In this document: piece by piece, positions 34,703 to 46,293 of the stretch
How the letters are laid out: each line of letters opens with the position of its first letter
Position numbering within the stretch: position 1 is the stretch's first letter
NCBI GenBank assembly: GCA_043228905.1
Contig: JBHGNT010000004.1
Span: forward strand, 6,510,001 to 6,574,000
DNA: 64,000 nt
Direction: 5' to 3'
DNA from: Azolla caroliniana
Taxonomy: Eukaryota > Polypodiophyta
Position numbers and translations under genes: made by a program
Notes under the pieces: generated by a model
What the model was told of the DNA's origin: nothing
Databases searched by the model: none
Seen by the model: the letters and a program-made list of their open reading frames with translations, nothing else

Positions 34703-37220
34703 AGACTTTCTCACACCATTGCTATGCTATGTTTGCGGGCTTGGGTCCGCCCGGCCAGTCGAACACTCTTGGACGCGCCCATTATTTGGCCGCCCGTCCA
34801 CCCCATGTATCGGATTTTTTATCCTTTTTGCCTGTGGTTTGCACCTTCACTTCCCATCGTATCCTTGCCTGACCTAATCTCCCCTGTCTACAAATCCATT
34901 TTTGCGTTTTGCTTGGGATTGCATTGGTCGCTTTACTCGGACATGAATGTGTTTCGATCACTTGCTTCATGTCTCTTGGTCATGAAAGAAGAAGCTATTA
35001 AAATGTGTGCATATGTTACTCTAGGAATGCATGGATAAGAATTAAGGAAATGGTTGTATGAATCCATTGGAACCATCTCAATAGTTGTTTGGCTTATCGC
35101 CAGATGTGCAACTCCCCTCCTCTCCTTGTGATTCAATGTCTTAACATTGAAGGTGAAGAGGCTTGTATCAAAAATTTCTTGGTACAATCCTGAATATGTG
35201 CCATATCTATTGTCATTGTTTGTTTTCCCCATGTGCGTTTCAGTGACATTTTTCATAGCCAATGCCTATCTTACTAATGTGAATCCAAGACACCAATGAG
35301 AATAAATAACTCTAGAGTGCCCATTCGTCAAATAGATACCTTAGAGCACTCTTACTACCATGCCCTCCATCACACATGTTTACCAAAATTAACCGCACCT
35401 ACAAATTAATCACATGTAGTCCCAATTAAGATTTGTGTATAGGATGAGCATGCAGTGGAATCGACATCATTGATGTTGATTCAATGAGCAAGGGGAAAAC
35501 ATGTCAATCAAGCTCAACCTTTCGAACATGTCACTTATTTTCGTATTCACTCACATATAGGCTAGCAAAAGCAACAAACCAATTATATTCTATGGTTCAT
35601 TTATTTTCTTTTTTGCCCTTACAAGCATTTTTACATGGTCTCTATAGATAAGGTTTGAAGTGCAATCAAGCAACATACATTACTTCTCACAAAACCTCTT
35701 TTCTTCTTAATCATTGGGGACCTCCTAACTTAGTGTTCCTTTCTTATCTAAGGCTTTTAACCTTCTAGAGTAAGTGGCTAAGTATCAATGCACTCTTTAC
35801 AACTTATTTACAAAAGTAGCCTTGGTCAACCAAAGACAAACACGAATGACCACCATACAACCAACAATTGTTTGCGTAATTATTAAGATCACACACAACA
35901 ATTGATATTGATCTACGAATTCAACAGCCAACGACAAGTCATCCAAGAGCAATTTTAGGAAACCCCTAGATTTTTTCACCTTGAATATCTCATCCTCCCT
36001 TGTGAATGTGTGCTTGGATGAGATATTCACACATCACCATGTTTATGAGTTTCAATGTAATAGTTTCAATATGGAGATCTTGTGAATAAGATAATCCATC
36101 ATTTGTTCATTTGAATTACTTAATTGAGTGTACCAATGTTGTTTATGTCTAGCGACCGCCAACTCCATAAAACAAATGAATATATGATTGAGTACTATCC
36201 AAGGGAAGGCTCCAAGATCTTTTTATGCAATTCATTGCTCATAGGAGAACTTCAACTACCATGTATGTTGCCCATAATGCTATTACAATGATCTCATGTG
36301 GCATTGATAATTGTGCTTTTATCATACATGATATCAATATGATGACTAGTTTTTTAATGTGCTCACATCCATCAATATATGTGATATCAAATAAATTGCC
36401 ACAAATGAAACATAAGTTTGACCAAGCTAGTTGAATGATCTTTCACATCTTCCCTGAATAGTCCAAATGTAAACTAGCTCATTTACTCCCACGATCACAT
36501 GGTATCACCATTGTGAACATCATTCTCAATTATATATCTTCACATTTATTGCTCTAGCCTTCCAAATTCCAATGAAAACTTAATTACATCCCAAATTGCT
36601 ACCCAGCTTTAAATCCCACAAGACCCAAGTAGTTTAATCTAGCTATCAACCAAAACAACACACTAATAGTGTTAATAAAAAGAAAATATTCTCTAAACAT
36701 CAGAAAAAATTATTCTCATTCATGTGGGTGAGCGGTAATTCTATTTCTATTTTGCTTTTCATTTTTAACGAAGAATCCATTCAAACATTTCCATTGACAT
36801 GGCGATTGCATCCTGCATCTTCATAAAGACTTCTACTTGTAATAGAAGTCTTTAGGTAGAGGACTTCTATTTGTTTGTGGGGAGAGATATGAAGGGCTAA
36901 TCTCCATTCTTTCCTTTTATTTTTTTGACCGGCATCTAGGCATGCATTGTGGTCTTACAAAACATGTGCATTGAACATAAAAGCTAATAGAATCATGTAG
37001 CATGACAATGAACCATTATTCATATGACGGTGACGATGAATCAGAGAGAAACAGAATCTCATGTCACCTGACAATGACAATGTGATTCATATGAATCAAA
37101 TGAAAAGAATATGAACACTCACTAATCAAATAGAAGTTTCTAATATTGTATGTGTTTGGGGGTGCATGCCACTATTGCAAATAATAGACTAATTTAAAAA
37201 ATTAAAACAGGGGAACGCTT
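34703..37220. other. intergenic, no gene recognised
   Basis: Low-complexity AT-rich sequence. A small inverted repeat around GACTTCTA.TTGT...AATAGAAGTC lies at 36828-36880. The frames at 34724-35038 and 35797-36030 lack recognisable domains. The right edge merges into the NF-YA 3' UTR. Confidence 0.45.
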
Positions 37221-37333
37221 GTTAAAAAGTAGATACAAAAGTAGTTGCAAACAAATAGTTTGGAGTTACAGTTTTTGTTGCAGTCAATTCTCTGCTGTTG
37301 AAATGGCAGAAAATGCATTGCAAACAAGTTCTA

Positions 37334-37354
37334 AAGCCAAGAATGAATTGCCTC
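37334..37354 (-). promoter_or_regulatory. miR169 target site in NF-YA 3' UTR
   Basis: On the minus strand, 217 bases past the NF-YA stop codon, the transcript reads GAGGCAATTCATTCTTGGCT followed by T. This closely matches the conserved miR169 target in plant NF-YA mRNAs and is complementary to the CAGCCAAGGAUGACUUGCC-type microRNA with few mismatches. miR169 cleavage of NF-YA transcripts under drought and nutrient control is well established. Its action here is inferred from sequence and position. Confidence 0.85.
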
Positions 37355-37570
37355 ATTATTTCACCACATGAAACATAACATAGGTAAACACCCTTGCCAT
37401 GCCCATTTGGTTCCTTTTTGTGTCTTGTTCCAGTTGTAAAGGCCACCTGGTTAATCAGACAAGACAAATACAGCCACTATGCCCTGTAAGAGTCCATATC
37501 ATTAGTCTAAGATAACACTTTGATAGCTCCTCTTCACAAAAAGAAACAAAGAACCACAAAAGAACCCTTT

Positions 37571-40500
37571 TCAATACATTGCAACAGCAATGTTGCTTCG
37601 GTTTTGTTGACCAAGATTGTCTTCCTTTACTACGATCCCAATACTCAATTCAAGAGCTGCCACTGAATGCAATGCTTTATTATTATGATCCCCTTCAATT
37701 TTTTCATGACCTTGTGATGGTGGTGGTGGATGATACTCTGGTGCTTTAGCATTTAAATCCCCGATACAATCATCTATCTCACCAAAACTAGTATTCTGCT
37801 CAACCTCATATCCTTGCGAAGTTTTCCCTTCAGATCCATCTGAGTTGTTCCTTACATTGACTTCTTTCTTGTTCATGAAACGTCCTCCACAGCCTCTCGC
37901 TCTCCTCATTGCATGGAGATGTCGTGATTCGTGTAAGTAAGGCTGAAACAAAACATATCAAAAGAATTGTTTACACAGCCTTCCAATGTTTGTTAACACT
38001 GCCTTGTCTAGTTTGAAAAGCGTTCAATGAAGTCTAATATCAGGTTGAAGTAGTTAAATGTTCTTTATTATTATTAAGAATTACTGGACGCTTTAATAGT
38101 GATGTTTTTTCTTACAAAAAGAACAAATATGTTCTCCTATGTCAGTAATCTTGCATATAGATAGCTGTATCTAAACCTCGAAACAAACATATTTAGAATT
38201 TCCAGAATTCCTCATCAACCTGTTAACTACTAATCTCCTTGTGTTTCACACCATTTCTAATACCTTAATTCATAATTCAGGAATATAATATTCACAAATA
38301 AGAGGCCGTGCCTCAAAACCGTGGTATGCACAAAATGTCTTGCCAATGAAAGGATGAAGTTTTGATCGACTATACAAACTCAGAGCTTATTGGTGATAGT
38401 TCAGATAGATAGTTTCTAAGTTTATTATAACCATTACCTCTCAAATATTGAGACCATTTAAAATGAAAATGCATTTCATTTTATGAGGAATGGAAACCAA
38501 TGTTATGGATTCATACTTTGCGCGATTTCACAATCTTTTTTTCAGATTCTGCTTTTGCACGACATTCCCGACGTCGCATGATGCGCTTATACTGTTTGGC
38601 ATTAACATACACAGGTTCCTCGACAATCTCAGAAGGCAAGGGCATCCGAAATCCAACAATCTCAGGATGAACCTGAAAACTAGAAAAACATGTATACATA
38701 CAAACATACATATAAGGTATAACATAGAAAAAAACCTTCTCGAAATGGGTCAAAATAAATAACATCTAGTCCCTGACCATTGCCTGACCACCATATGCAG
38801 CAACTATACCATAGTAGGGGTCAACACATGCATAGGGACTGGGAGTCTGATAGAGATAACAAATTATAAAATTAGAAAGTTGTAAGCAGTTATTTCAATT
38901 TTTCAAAGTTATGATGCAGTGTCCAATACCAGAGAAAAATGCCTGAGTTCAGCTTGTGTTTGAGATGGCATTATGTAGTCAGTAACAGCTGATGGGAGCA
39001 CTGTTTGTGGTGGACTCGGCTTACTTATACCATCCCCACCTGTCGAGTTTCCAAAAAGAAAGAAAGGAGAAATGGCATTAAGCATGTATTTCCCTGCATA
39101 TCACACTCTTATCCTGATCAAATTTATAGAGAGTATAATGATTGTTGAGCAAGCATGTCCATCAAACAAACACTAAGGTGTAAATAGTAGCACTAAAATT
39201 GGAGACCAGCTGATTGTGTGTCCTTGTAAAGCTTATTCAGATAAGTCCTCAATCAATGCACGACCTAAAGCCTTGCTTAGTGTTATTTCACACATTTTTC
39301 CCTTTTATTTATTTATTTTAAATTTGCCAGATAACTTGGAATGCTTTGGGTAAAGTTAGTTGGGAATCCATTACAATCCAGTCTGGGCTTTGGTAAACAT
39401 TAACGTTTCCACCAATCCTTGGGAAATGGTTTAGGAATTTCTAAAGTTTGGGCCAACCTTTGCTATTATGGATCTTCTTTACTCTCCTCAGCTGTCATGT
39501 TTTTCTAATGTATCAGAATTTTTCAGACTATATGGCAGAGCCCTAAACTCTCTTACTTCTTGGTATTTCATTCTTCGCAAGCCCCATTGGTGGAATGTAA
39601 ACCTTCATGGCTCCACCCCTCTAATAGACAGCAAGATGTTATTAAGAGACAAGTGCACTCAGGTAGAGATAGATTAGCTTGAACAATGTTCAACTCTACA
39701 TAGAGAGTTTTATCTTATGGAATGCTCAAATTGAGAGAGGACTGGATACAAAGTTTGAGTTGATTTGGAATGCCAAACCATCAAAATTTCAAGGCTTTGA
39801 GATAGCTAATTCATTGTAATGAGAAATTAGAGTTTGCAAATTACTACCTTTATGAAGCATTTCGAGATCACCACATAAACTTGAGCCTTTGAGAAACTCA
39901 ATCAGAGGCAAGTACATAATTGTCAGGGTGAACAACAGAACTAACATAGTGCAGTGCAAATACATGGGGTTCAAACATCCTCTTAGAATAAATAGAAAAC
40001 AGTCACCATGATAGGGCTCATGTGATATTATCCTCTATAAGTAACACCACATTAGCTCTTTACCTATGAGTATTTTAAGAAATTAGCTGGATTTTGTGTT
40101 TATTATATTGTTATTAATCCCTTTCGAAACACCAGTATTCAATATCAACATCGTCTCCATGGAGAGAGTGTGGAATTGCTTGGAAAAGGTGAAACTGGCC
40201 CAAATATAATTCAAGCGCAGTGATTAACATTTTTACCCACAATTAGATTTCACTAACCTGTCAATAATTCGACATAATACACTGATTGGCCATCTTGTGA
40301 ATAAATAAATAGAAGATTAGTAGGCTTATGTGCTCACTCTCTATTCATGCCAAACTTATCTCAACATTCTTTAGCTGTCTTATCTCCTCCTGTATTTTGA
40401 TTGATTGTAGTTAGTCGACATGTCAGAACTCAAGCCAAAAATAATGCTGAATCGGAAAAGCAAAGAAAAAAGGAATCCTTATTTATATAAAGGAACAAGA

Positions 40501-42659
40501 GTACGGGGCTGTACCAAACAATGGCATTGTACTAATGAATACAACAATAACATGTGACAAGAGTAATGCTCTAATAATTATCATGAATATACTATGGCCT
40601 ATTGGTTAAGGTTCAAGGCATTCATCAAGGTGATCTGAATTCATATCACCAAAGTGATGTATGATGATTACCAGATGATGTTTTCTTTTTTACAATGTTA
40701 AACAATTAACTGGTTCTCAATTCTCTAGCCATGTTAGGTGGCAACATGCCTAACTTTCTTGTTTCATATAGTATCCTTACTGTTGTACATTGATAGGCTA
40801 TCAGAGAGATTGTTGATGTAGATTATTCTAAAAAGAGTTATTAGAAACCCTCGTTTCTGAAACACATCAGAATCCTCATTCCTTATAAATATAGCACATT
40901 AGAAACCCTTAATTATGTGTTCTACGGTAAGAGACATGATAGAGGCTGGCGCATCCATCATAGACATTTTACTCCGTAAAGAAAGCCCTAATTGGACCCC
41001 AAACCTCTTCGAAATTCTAGAACTACAGAAGTAACAGAAGTTTTCTTCCATGAGCTATAGTGAGGTGTCAAAGTTCTACCATCATTCACACACCTAATTA
41101 TTTATGTAAACACCCTTGATATTAATGTCACTCAGGTTCACACCCATCTGCTTCAATTTTTAACTGGATCTTCCAAATGTGACAAGCATCATCATTTCCG
41201 ACATTTGTCCAGAAAACATGAATGTGATATGCAGGCCCTAGATTCAAACACGTACTTACACAAGAAATTGCTAGACTGGAAATTCCCCTACACACAAAAT
41301 AATCACAGATTCACAAACGAAAAAACTCTCGATGCTTACACTCATCTTAATTGTATGGATAATCATGCAATTGACATATCACATAAAATATCAATTGCAG
41401 GAAAAATGGTATCACAAACTTTATTAAGAGAAACAAATGAGGAAAGATGGCACGACTATCATTCCTTGCAAGAGACTAGGTTCTATGATTATACCTTACA
41501 ATTTCAGTATTATGATTAGAACTAATTACTGGGCTTGTACAGGCACATTCTATAAGAGTTGCAATTGACCAGCTTAGACTTTCTTTGTATCAGCTAGAGA
41601 TTAAGACCGTCATGCAGACAGAGAGCCTAAGGGGAGTGTGTATTCAGACTCTGGCATATAGAGGTGGAGAGTGGGGTGCACTATGTTCGTAGATGCCTTG
41701 GATATTAAGATATAAGCGGTAGATATGATAAGGTAGTTTAGTGCTTCAGAAATCTTAGCTTCAACAAACTCATGGAGGTTAGCAACCAATTCAAATTTGG
41801 GTGATCCCCTTGCAGAGACAAGGGGATGCAGAGAAGCTTTAGGCCCATCACAGAGAGTATGGAAACTTTAGATCACTCATATTGTTCATGGAGCTTACCC
41901 TCGATCTCTAGGAAACCGGCAGCCCCCCTGACCCAGCAGCAGCTGGAGCTAACTCTCCCAGAGGCACAGTCACAAACAAATCAGGTAGATGCTCTAGTGT
42001 GTCAGAGAACCAGATACCACCTGCACCCGCTACCGAGAAAGGCAATGCGGAGAGAGTGACAGACATGAACTCTCATTTCCAGAGAGATGTTCGCGCCTTA
42101 GCCAGCTATGTACTATATACTCTGATGCCCACAAGTTTCACATGGATGGAGCTAGCTGTTAACAACAAATTATCTACTATCCCTGCATAGGGTTAGCATA
42201 TTCCTATATTTTAGTTTCATCCTCTCTCTCTCTCTCTCCCCCCGGCTTGTACCCTAGTCATAACCCAATTTTTTCATTAACCCATGCATTCAGATTCGAA
42301 TTTCACATTATCTGCAGCAAATTACTAGGCGCCATTGTGGAATGTATAGATGTTGTGATTGAAAACATGGCCTCGCCCAACAATGTTATCAACTGAGCTC
42401 TCCCTCTTTACCTACCTCCCTCCCTCTCTCTATCTCGAACAGTAGAATGGAAACAATTACCTTCTTGAGTGGCTAGATTTTGATGAATTTGATTGGCATG
42501 GACAAATCGAAATGGACCTCCAATGGAAGAAATAGCATTACTGTGATTTTCTACATACAAATGGCTCAATCTCTGTTGCAGGCCCAACCAAGGGACTCCT
42601 CCTTGAACAAAAATATCCTTCTTTTCTGATTTACCATCTTCAGCTTCCATGGCTTGCAT
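37571..42659 (-). CDS. NF-YA: NF-YA (CCAAT-binding HAP2-type) transcription factor
   Basis: Five coding exons: 42461-42659, 38930-39039, 38778-38846, 38517-38672 and 37571-37942, in frame, 301 aa. Residues 127-178 hold [20 protein letters not shown] and the subunit-interaction helix [20 protein letters not shown]. Residues 179-200 hold the DNA-contact part [20 protein letters not shown] then RF. NF-YA joins the NF-YB/NF-YC dimer and reads CCAAT in promoters. The DNA-binding segment is standard. In the first helix, KR replaces the common HG/xG pair and RRRE replaces RRRQ. The upstream [20 protein letters not shown] block (exon 3) is typical of plant NF-YA. The Asp/Glu- and Asn-rich C-terminus has no domain. 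Intron 1 is 3.4 kb. A miR169 site lies in the 3' UTR and a probable upstream ORF in the leader. Confidence 0.94.
39040..42460. other. NF-YA intron 1 (3.4 kb)
   Basis: Holds no gene that I can support. The frames at 39468-39677 and 41205-41519 are open but carry no recognised domain. Text near 39740-39800 (a minus/plus mix including TGGAATGCCAAACCATCAAA) hints at a LINE fragment but is too weak to call. A CT run lies at 42220-42242. Confidence 0.4.
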
Positions 42660-42700
42660 AAATTTTTTGGACCTTTTCTTTTATCGTGTCTTGCTATGTG

Positions 42701-42980
42701 TCTGAGAAAAACACACAAAAAAAAGAAGAAGGAAAAGGAGATACAACAGGAATCAGAAACATACACATATATGCAAAGAGAGACAGAGGATAAATAGATG
42801 GATGGATGGATGGATGGATGGATGGATGGATGGATGGATGGATAGATTACACAATACAATTTCCATGGATTTGCTTGATGGAAATAAGGAAGTGAGAAGA
42901 AGGGGAAGAAGATGCATACCTTGTGGGTGAATTAAAGCATAGTGATAGAAAGCTTTGGTGAGAAGGCAGAGAAGACCCAT
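42701..42980 (-). promoter_or_regulatory. NF-YA 5' UTR with small intron and probable uORF
   Basis: A donor (CACAAG/GTATGC) at 42918-42919 and an acceptor (TCTCAG/ACACAT) at 42702-42704 define a 218-nt leader intron that contains a (TGGA)n microsatellite. The ATG at 42980 begins [20 protein letters not shown]. If spliced, it stops two codons into the next exon, giving a 22-aa upstream ORF before the main ATG at 42659. An effect on translation is inferred only. Confidence 0.5.
42797..42844. repeat. (GGAT)n microsatellite
   Basis: About twelve GGAT/ATGG units inside the inferred NF-YA leader intron. Confidence 0.95.
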
Positions 42981-43127
42981 TACAGAGACAGAGACAGAGA
43001 CAGAGACAGAGGGGGGGGATGGACTGGACTATATAGCAGCAAGGAGCTAGCTAGTGAATCATCTCAAACTATTCAGAAAAACAACACATCTGGCCCGATC
43101 CATTGAATCATTTGTTTTTCCTTTCTT

Positions 43128-43147
43128 TTGGGGGGGGGGGGGGGGGG
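43128..43147. repeat. poly(G) tract
   Basis: About 20 consecutive G, upstream of the NF-YA leader. Its length may be unreliable in assembly, and it could form a G-quadruplex-like structure. Confidence 0.9.
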
Positions 43148-43149
43148 CG

Positions 43150-45640
43150 CTCTTTGATTTCTCTCTGTTATGAACTTATGACTAATTAATTGACTGATAT
43201 AACCTATAACCTAACTGCAATCGATTAGGACAGACTCCGGTAAGAAATCGAAAATCATCGCACTATGTTTTTTTTTTTTTACCGATGACCTAATCGCTTG
43301 CTAGCAGAGAATAGTCTGACGAGCGCAGTGAAACCATCCTATAAACTCCTTCTGTTGTTGAATCGCTTTAACACCCGAAGCATTGATTCGTCGGAACACG
43401 GACTTTTCGGAGTGTCTTCTTCGATCTTCTTTTGACCCATGCCTTTTTCTTCCGTCACATGCTTCAATTGATCGGGACATGCTCGATGAAGTCGAGCCTT
43501 TTGTGGACTCGCTGTGTGTGTGACCCTTTTGTGCATCGCGTGTCTCTAGGACAGTCCCTCGCTTTCAAAGCACTTAGTGATTCGTTGCCTTTTGAATCTG
43601 GCACATCGAAACAATGCCCATGACACTTAGACCCTCGTGAATGTTTTCTAGATGTTGCATAAGACCTTTGAAAATAATGCCTAACAAGAGGGTTATCATC
43701 TCCTTAATGCATATTGAACTTTGCTAATTAGCGTATTGACATTTGTTTGACCTTATTACAACTGTCATCAACGGCTACCAATCAATGTGTAGTGTATGCT
43801 TTGTAAGTTTTGCTGTGATATAACATAATTTTTTTAATGAAAGTCAAAAGTAAGGTTTAAGATAAAATCCTCGCCTATTCTCGTCGTTTTACTATCATGA
43901 AAAATACGTGAACTGGTGTATATCTCTTGTGTGATGTAGAATCCAAGATGTTGTGCATCAAAGAATTTGATCAATATGTAGTGTGCATGTTGATTCATGT
44001 AGACTTCGAACTCAAAAAAAAGTTGGCTCTAGGTGAAGGGTTAGATGGTCCAACCCAAATTGTGTGGAAAATGACAACTTGTGGCAAACATTGGGTCATA
44101 AAGTTGATGATGTTCGAAGCATTTAACAAGTTGTAGTCAAATCTAAATAATTCTCTCGTGCTCTATAGGGCACTTTGAGGACCATTTTCTTCCACAATTA
44201 TTTGGCAATCATTTGAGGACCACTTTGAATTTGATATTACACGTTTTCCCAATTGGTTGGAGGTTGTGCTTGGCTCCACACCAAGCGATGAGCCTTTTCA
44301 CACCCACCCACAAACCTTTATACCCACCATTCATAGCTCATCCCTGTAGCACGACAATCATATACCAAGAGGAATTACAAACAAGTGACCATTGGTTCAC
44401 AGAGAAGCACTAGAAAACACGCCTCGAACTATTAAATAAAACAACACCTTTTTCTTTGTCATAAAACAACTGAAAAGGGCCTATAAACGTGTCAATCATT
44501 TAGAGGTTCAAATTGCTTTACTTTCGAATACGTAACCTAAAGGATGGGATCACCATCACCACTTTCCATGTCAATCAATGAGGATTAGTAGAGTTGGGAG
44601 TCCAAGAGTAATTCCATCCCAATTTGAGAATAGAAGAGAGATATTTGTAAGTGAAATGACAATGTGGTCCACTTGCAACCATGTGATGTGTCGTAACACA
44701 AATGATAGGTTTAAGCAAACATAAAGTTGACCAATTAGCAATGGCAAGATACCATGTACTATATATACATACATTATATGAAGTGCCTAAATGCAAAAGA
44801 CCTACCAAACAAAATCTAGCGACCATGGCTTGTTGACATTTTTAGGATTGGCCAGAGGGCAATATGGTTTTCAACACACACACACACACACACGTTCTTC
44901 TAGTTGTTAACCTTTAGCTTCTATTTTTTGTAAAAAACAATATATATGTATTTATAATTTTTATTTTTTTTGATGCTTGTTGATTGCATCCCAAAAAAAT
45001 GGTAAATTGGCATTATCCATGTTATAATGAGTAAGTTCAAAGTCGAGGAGAAATATGATTTGATGTATATTTAGTTTAGTATTGTTACATGCAAGATTTG
45101 ATTAGTTTTTTGCTTGAAAGTCTAAATTTGAAAGGAATTGGGCAAGGTCTTAAAAAGCAAGGAACCGAAGCCTGGATACCACCAACATGTTTATCCATGT
45201 CATCGTTGGTTGGACAAAATGTCTAATTCTCTTCCACGATGCACGCAAATGCACCTTCAACATGCACATGGCACCCACAACCTTGCTTCGAATGTTTATT
45301 GGCTAGAGAAAGGCTTTGTTCATAGCTTGGAGGCTTCATGCAGAGGGTTTTCTACTGGCAACGCTTTTGTGGGCAGTTTTGAAGGTCCGAAAGTGCCAAA
45401 AGTTTAGCTTTCTTGAAGAAGAGCGTCGGGGCTTCAAGCAAACTATCAATTCGAGGTGGGAGAGGTTGGTTCAAAGAAGGCTCCGAGAGGTTGTTTTGCT
45501 TTGTTTTATGGACGGACAAATGATTGAGATGTTGAGCGGTGGAGGGGAGCACGACCATTAGTCATTGGCCCCACTACCATCTTATTTGTCGGTGTATAGC
45601 CAATAATTGCCTTCTTCTTCTCCTTCTTCTTGTTTGTCCG
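43150..45640. other. intergenic between divergent NF-YA and CCR4-like genes
   Basis: No gene recognised. The minus frame 43339-43536 and the plus frames 43432-43623 and 45138-45407 lack known domains and supporting splice structure. A (CA)n run lies at 44874-44893. Confidence 0.4.
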
Positions 45641-45645
45641 TTGCC

Positions 45646-45878
45646 TAGGAATTAGCAACAATTCAGTTTTTGCTTTACCGGTTTGGCCGAAAACGGGTTG
45701 GTTAAGCTCGAGCCATCCCAAACCGAGCTCAAACTGGTTAAGGAATCACCAACGGTTCGGCTTCCGGTTGACCAATTTGGCCCAAAACGGTTTGGTTAAG
45801 CTTGAGCCATCCCAAACCGAGATCAAACCGGTTAAGGATGCTCAAACCTGAACCGAACCAAACCATTGCCTACTCCTA
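45646..45878. mobile_element. hAT-like family MITE
   Basis: The left end TAGGAATTAGCAA and the right end TTGCCTACTCCTA are imperfect inverted repeats (10 of 13). The interior repeats AACCGGTTTGG, AAGCTCGAGCCATCCCAAAC and related motifs in two diverged halves. The flanking 8-mers CCGTTGCC and CCTGTTGG are too different to call a duplication with confidence. Confidence 0.55.
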
Positions 45879-45904
45879 CCTGTTGGCTATATGTTACCAT
45901 TGAC

Positions 45905-46040
45905 CAAAGGGTTTTAGGGTTCATGGCAGGGGTTTAGGGTTTGATGTGTTCCTAAGGGTTTAGGGTTTTATGTGTTCCTAAGGGTTTAGGGTTTTATGTG
46001 TTCCTAAGGGTTTAGGGTTTTATATGATCCTAGGGTTTCA
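45905..46040 (+). repeat. 26-bp telo-box minisatellite upstream of CCR4-like gene
   Basis: TGTGTTCCTAAGGGTTTAGG and following TTTTA repeat at 45945, 45971 and 45997 with an exact 26-bp period, plus a diverged fourth unit at 46023. Each unit carries TTTAGGGTTT, the telo-box found in promoters of plant translation-related and dividing-cell genes. The array ends about 250 bp before the CCR4-like start codon. Confidence 0.9.
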
Positions 46041-46293
46041 GGGGCCTCACTGTTTAAAGTCAAGCTGTGGGAACAGAGATCAGAGAAAGAGAGGATGTGG
46101 CTTCGATCCACCATCGCCGTCATCGTCATCTCTAAGGATGGCCAAGCTCGCCAAATGGTGCCAACTACTCAGTCTCCATCTCTATCTCTGTGCTGTAGGA
46201 CCTGCATTTTAGGGTTTTCATTTTAGTTTTCTAAATTTTTTTACTCACATCTGTTTTCACCGTCTGTCCGTGCAGTCGGCTCTATCCAAGAGG

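Noticed and set aside
39730-39810. LINE fragment in NF-YA intron 1
   Set aside because: Only a short stretch looks like a zf-RVT-type segment; not enough to separate from chance.
43339-43623. Opposed frames near the NF-YA promoter
   Set aside because: No known domain in either strand; cannot be joined to a neighbouring gene.
45646-45878. Confident 8-bp target duplication for this MITE
   Set aside because: CCGTTGCC and CCTGTTGG match only after an indel, too weak to claim.
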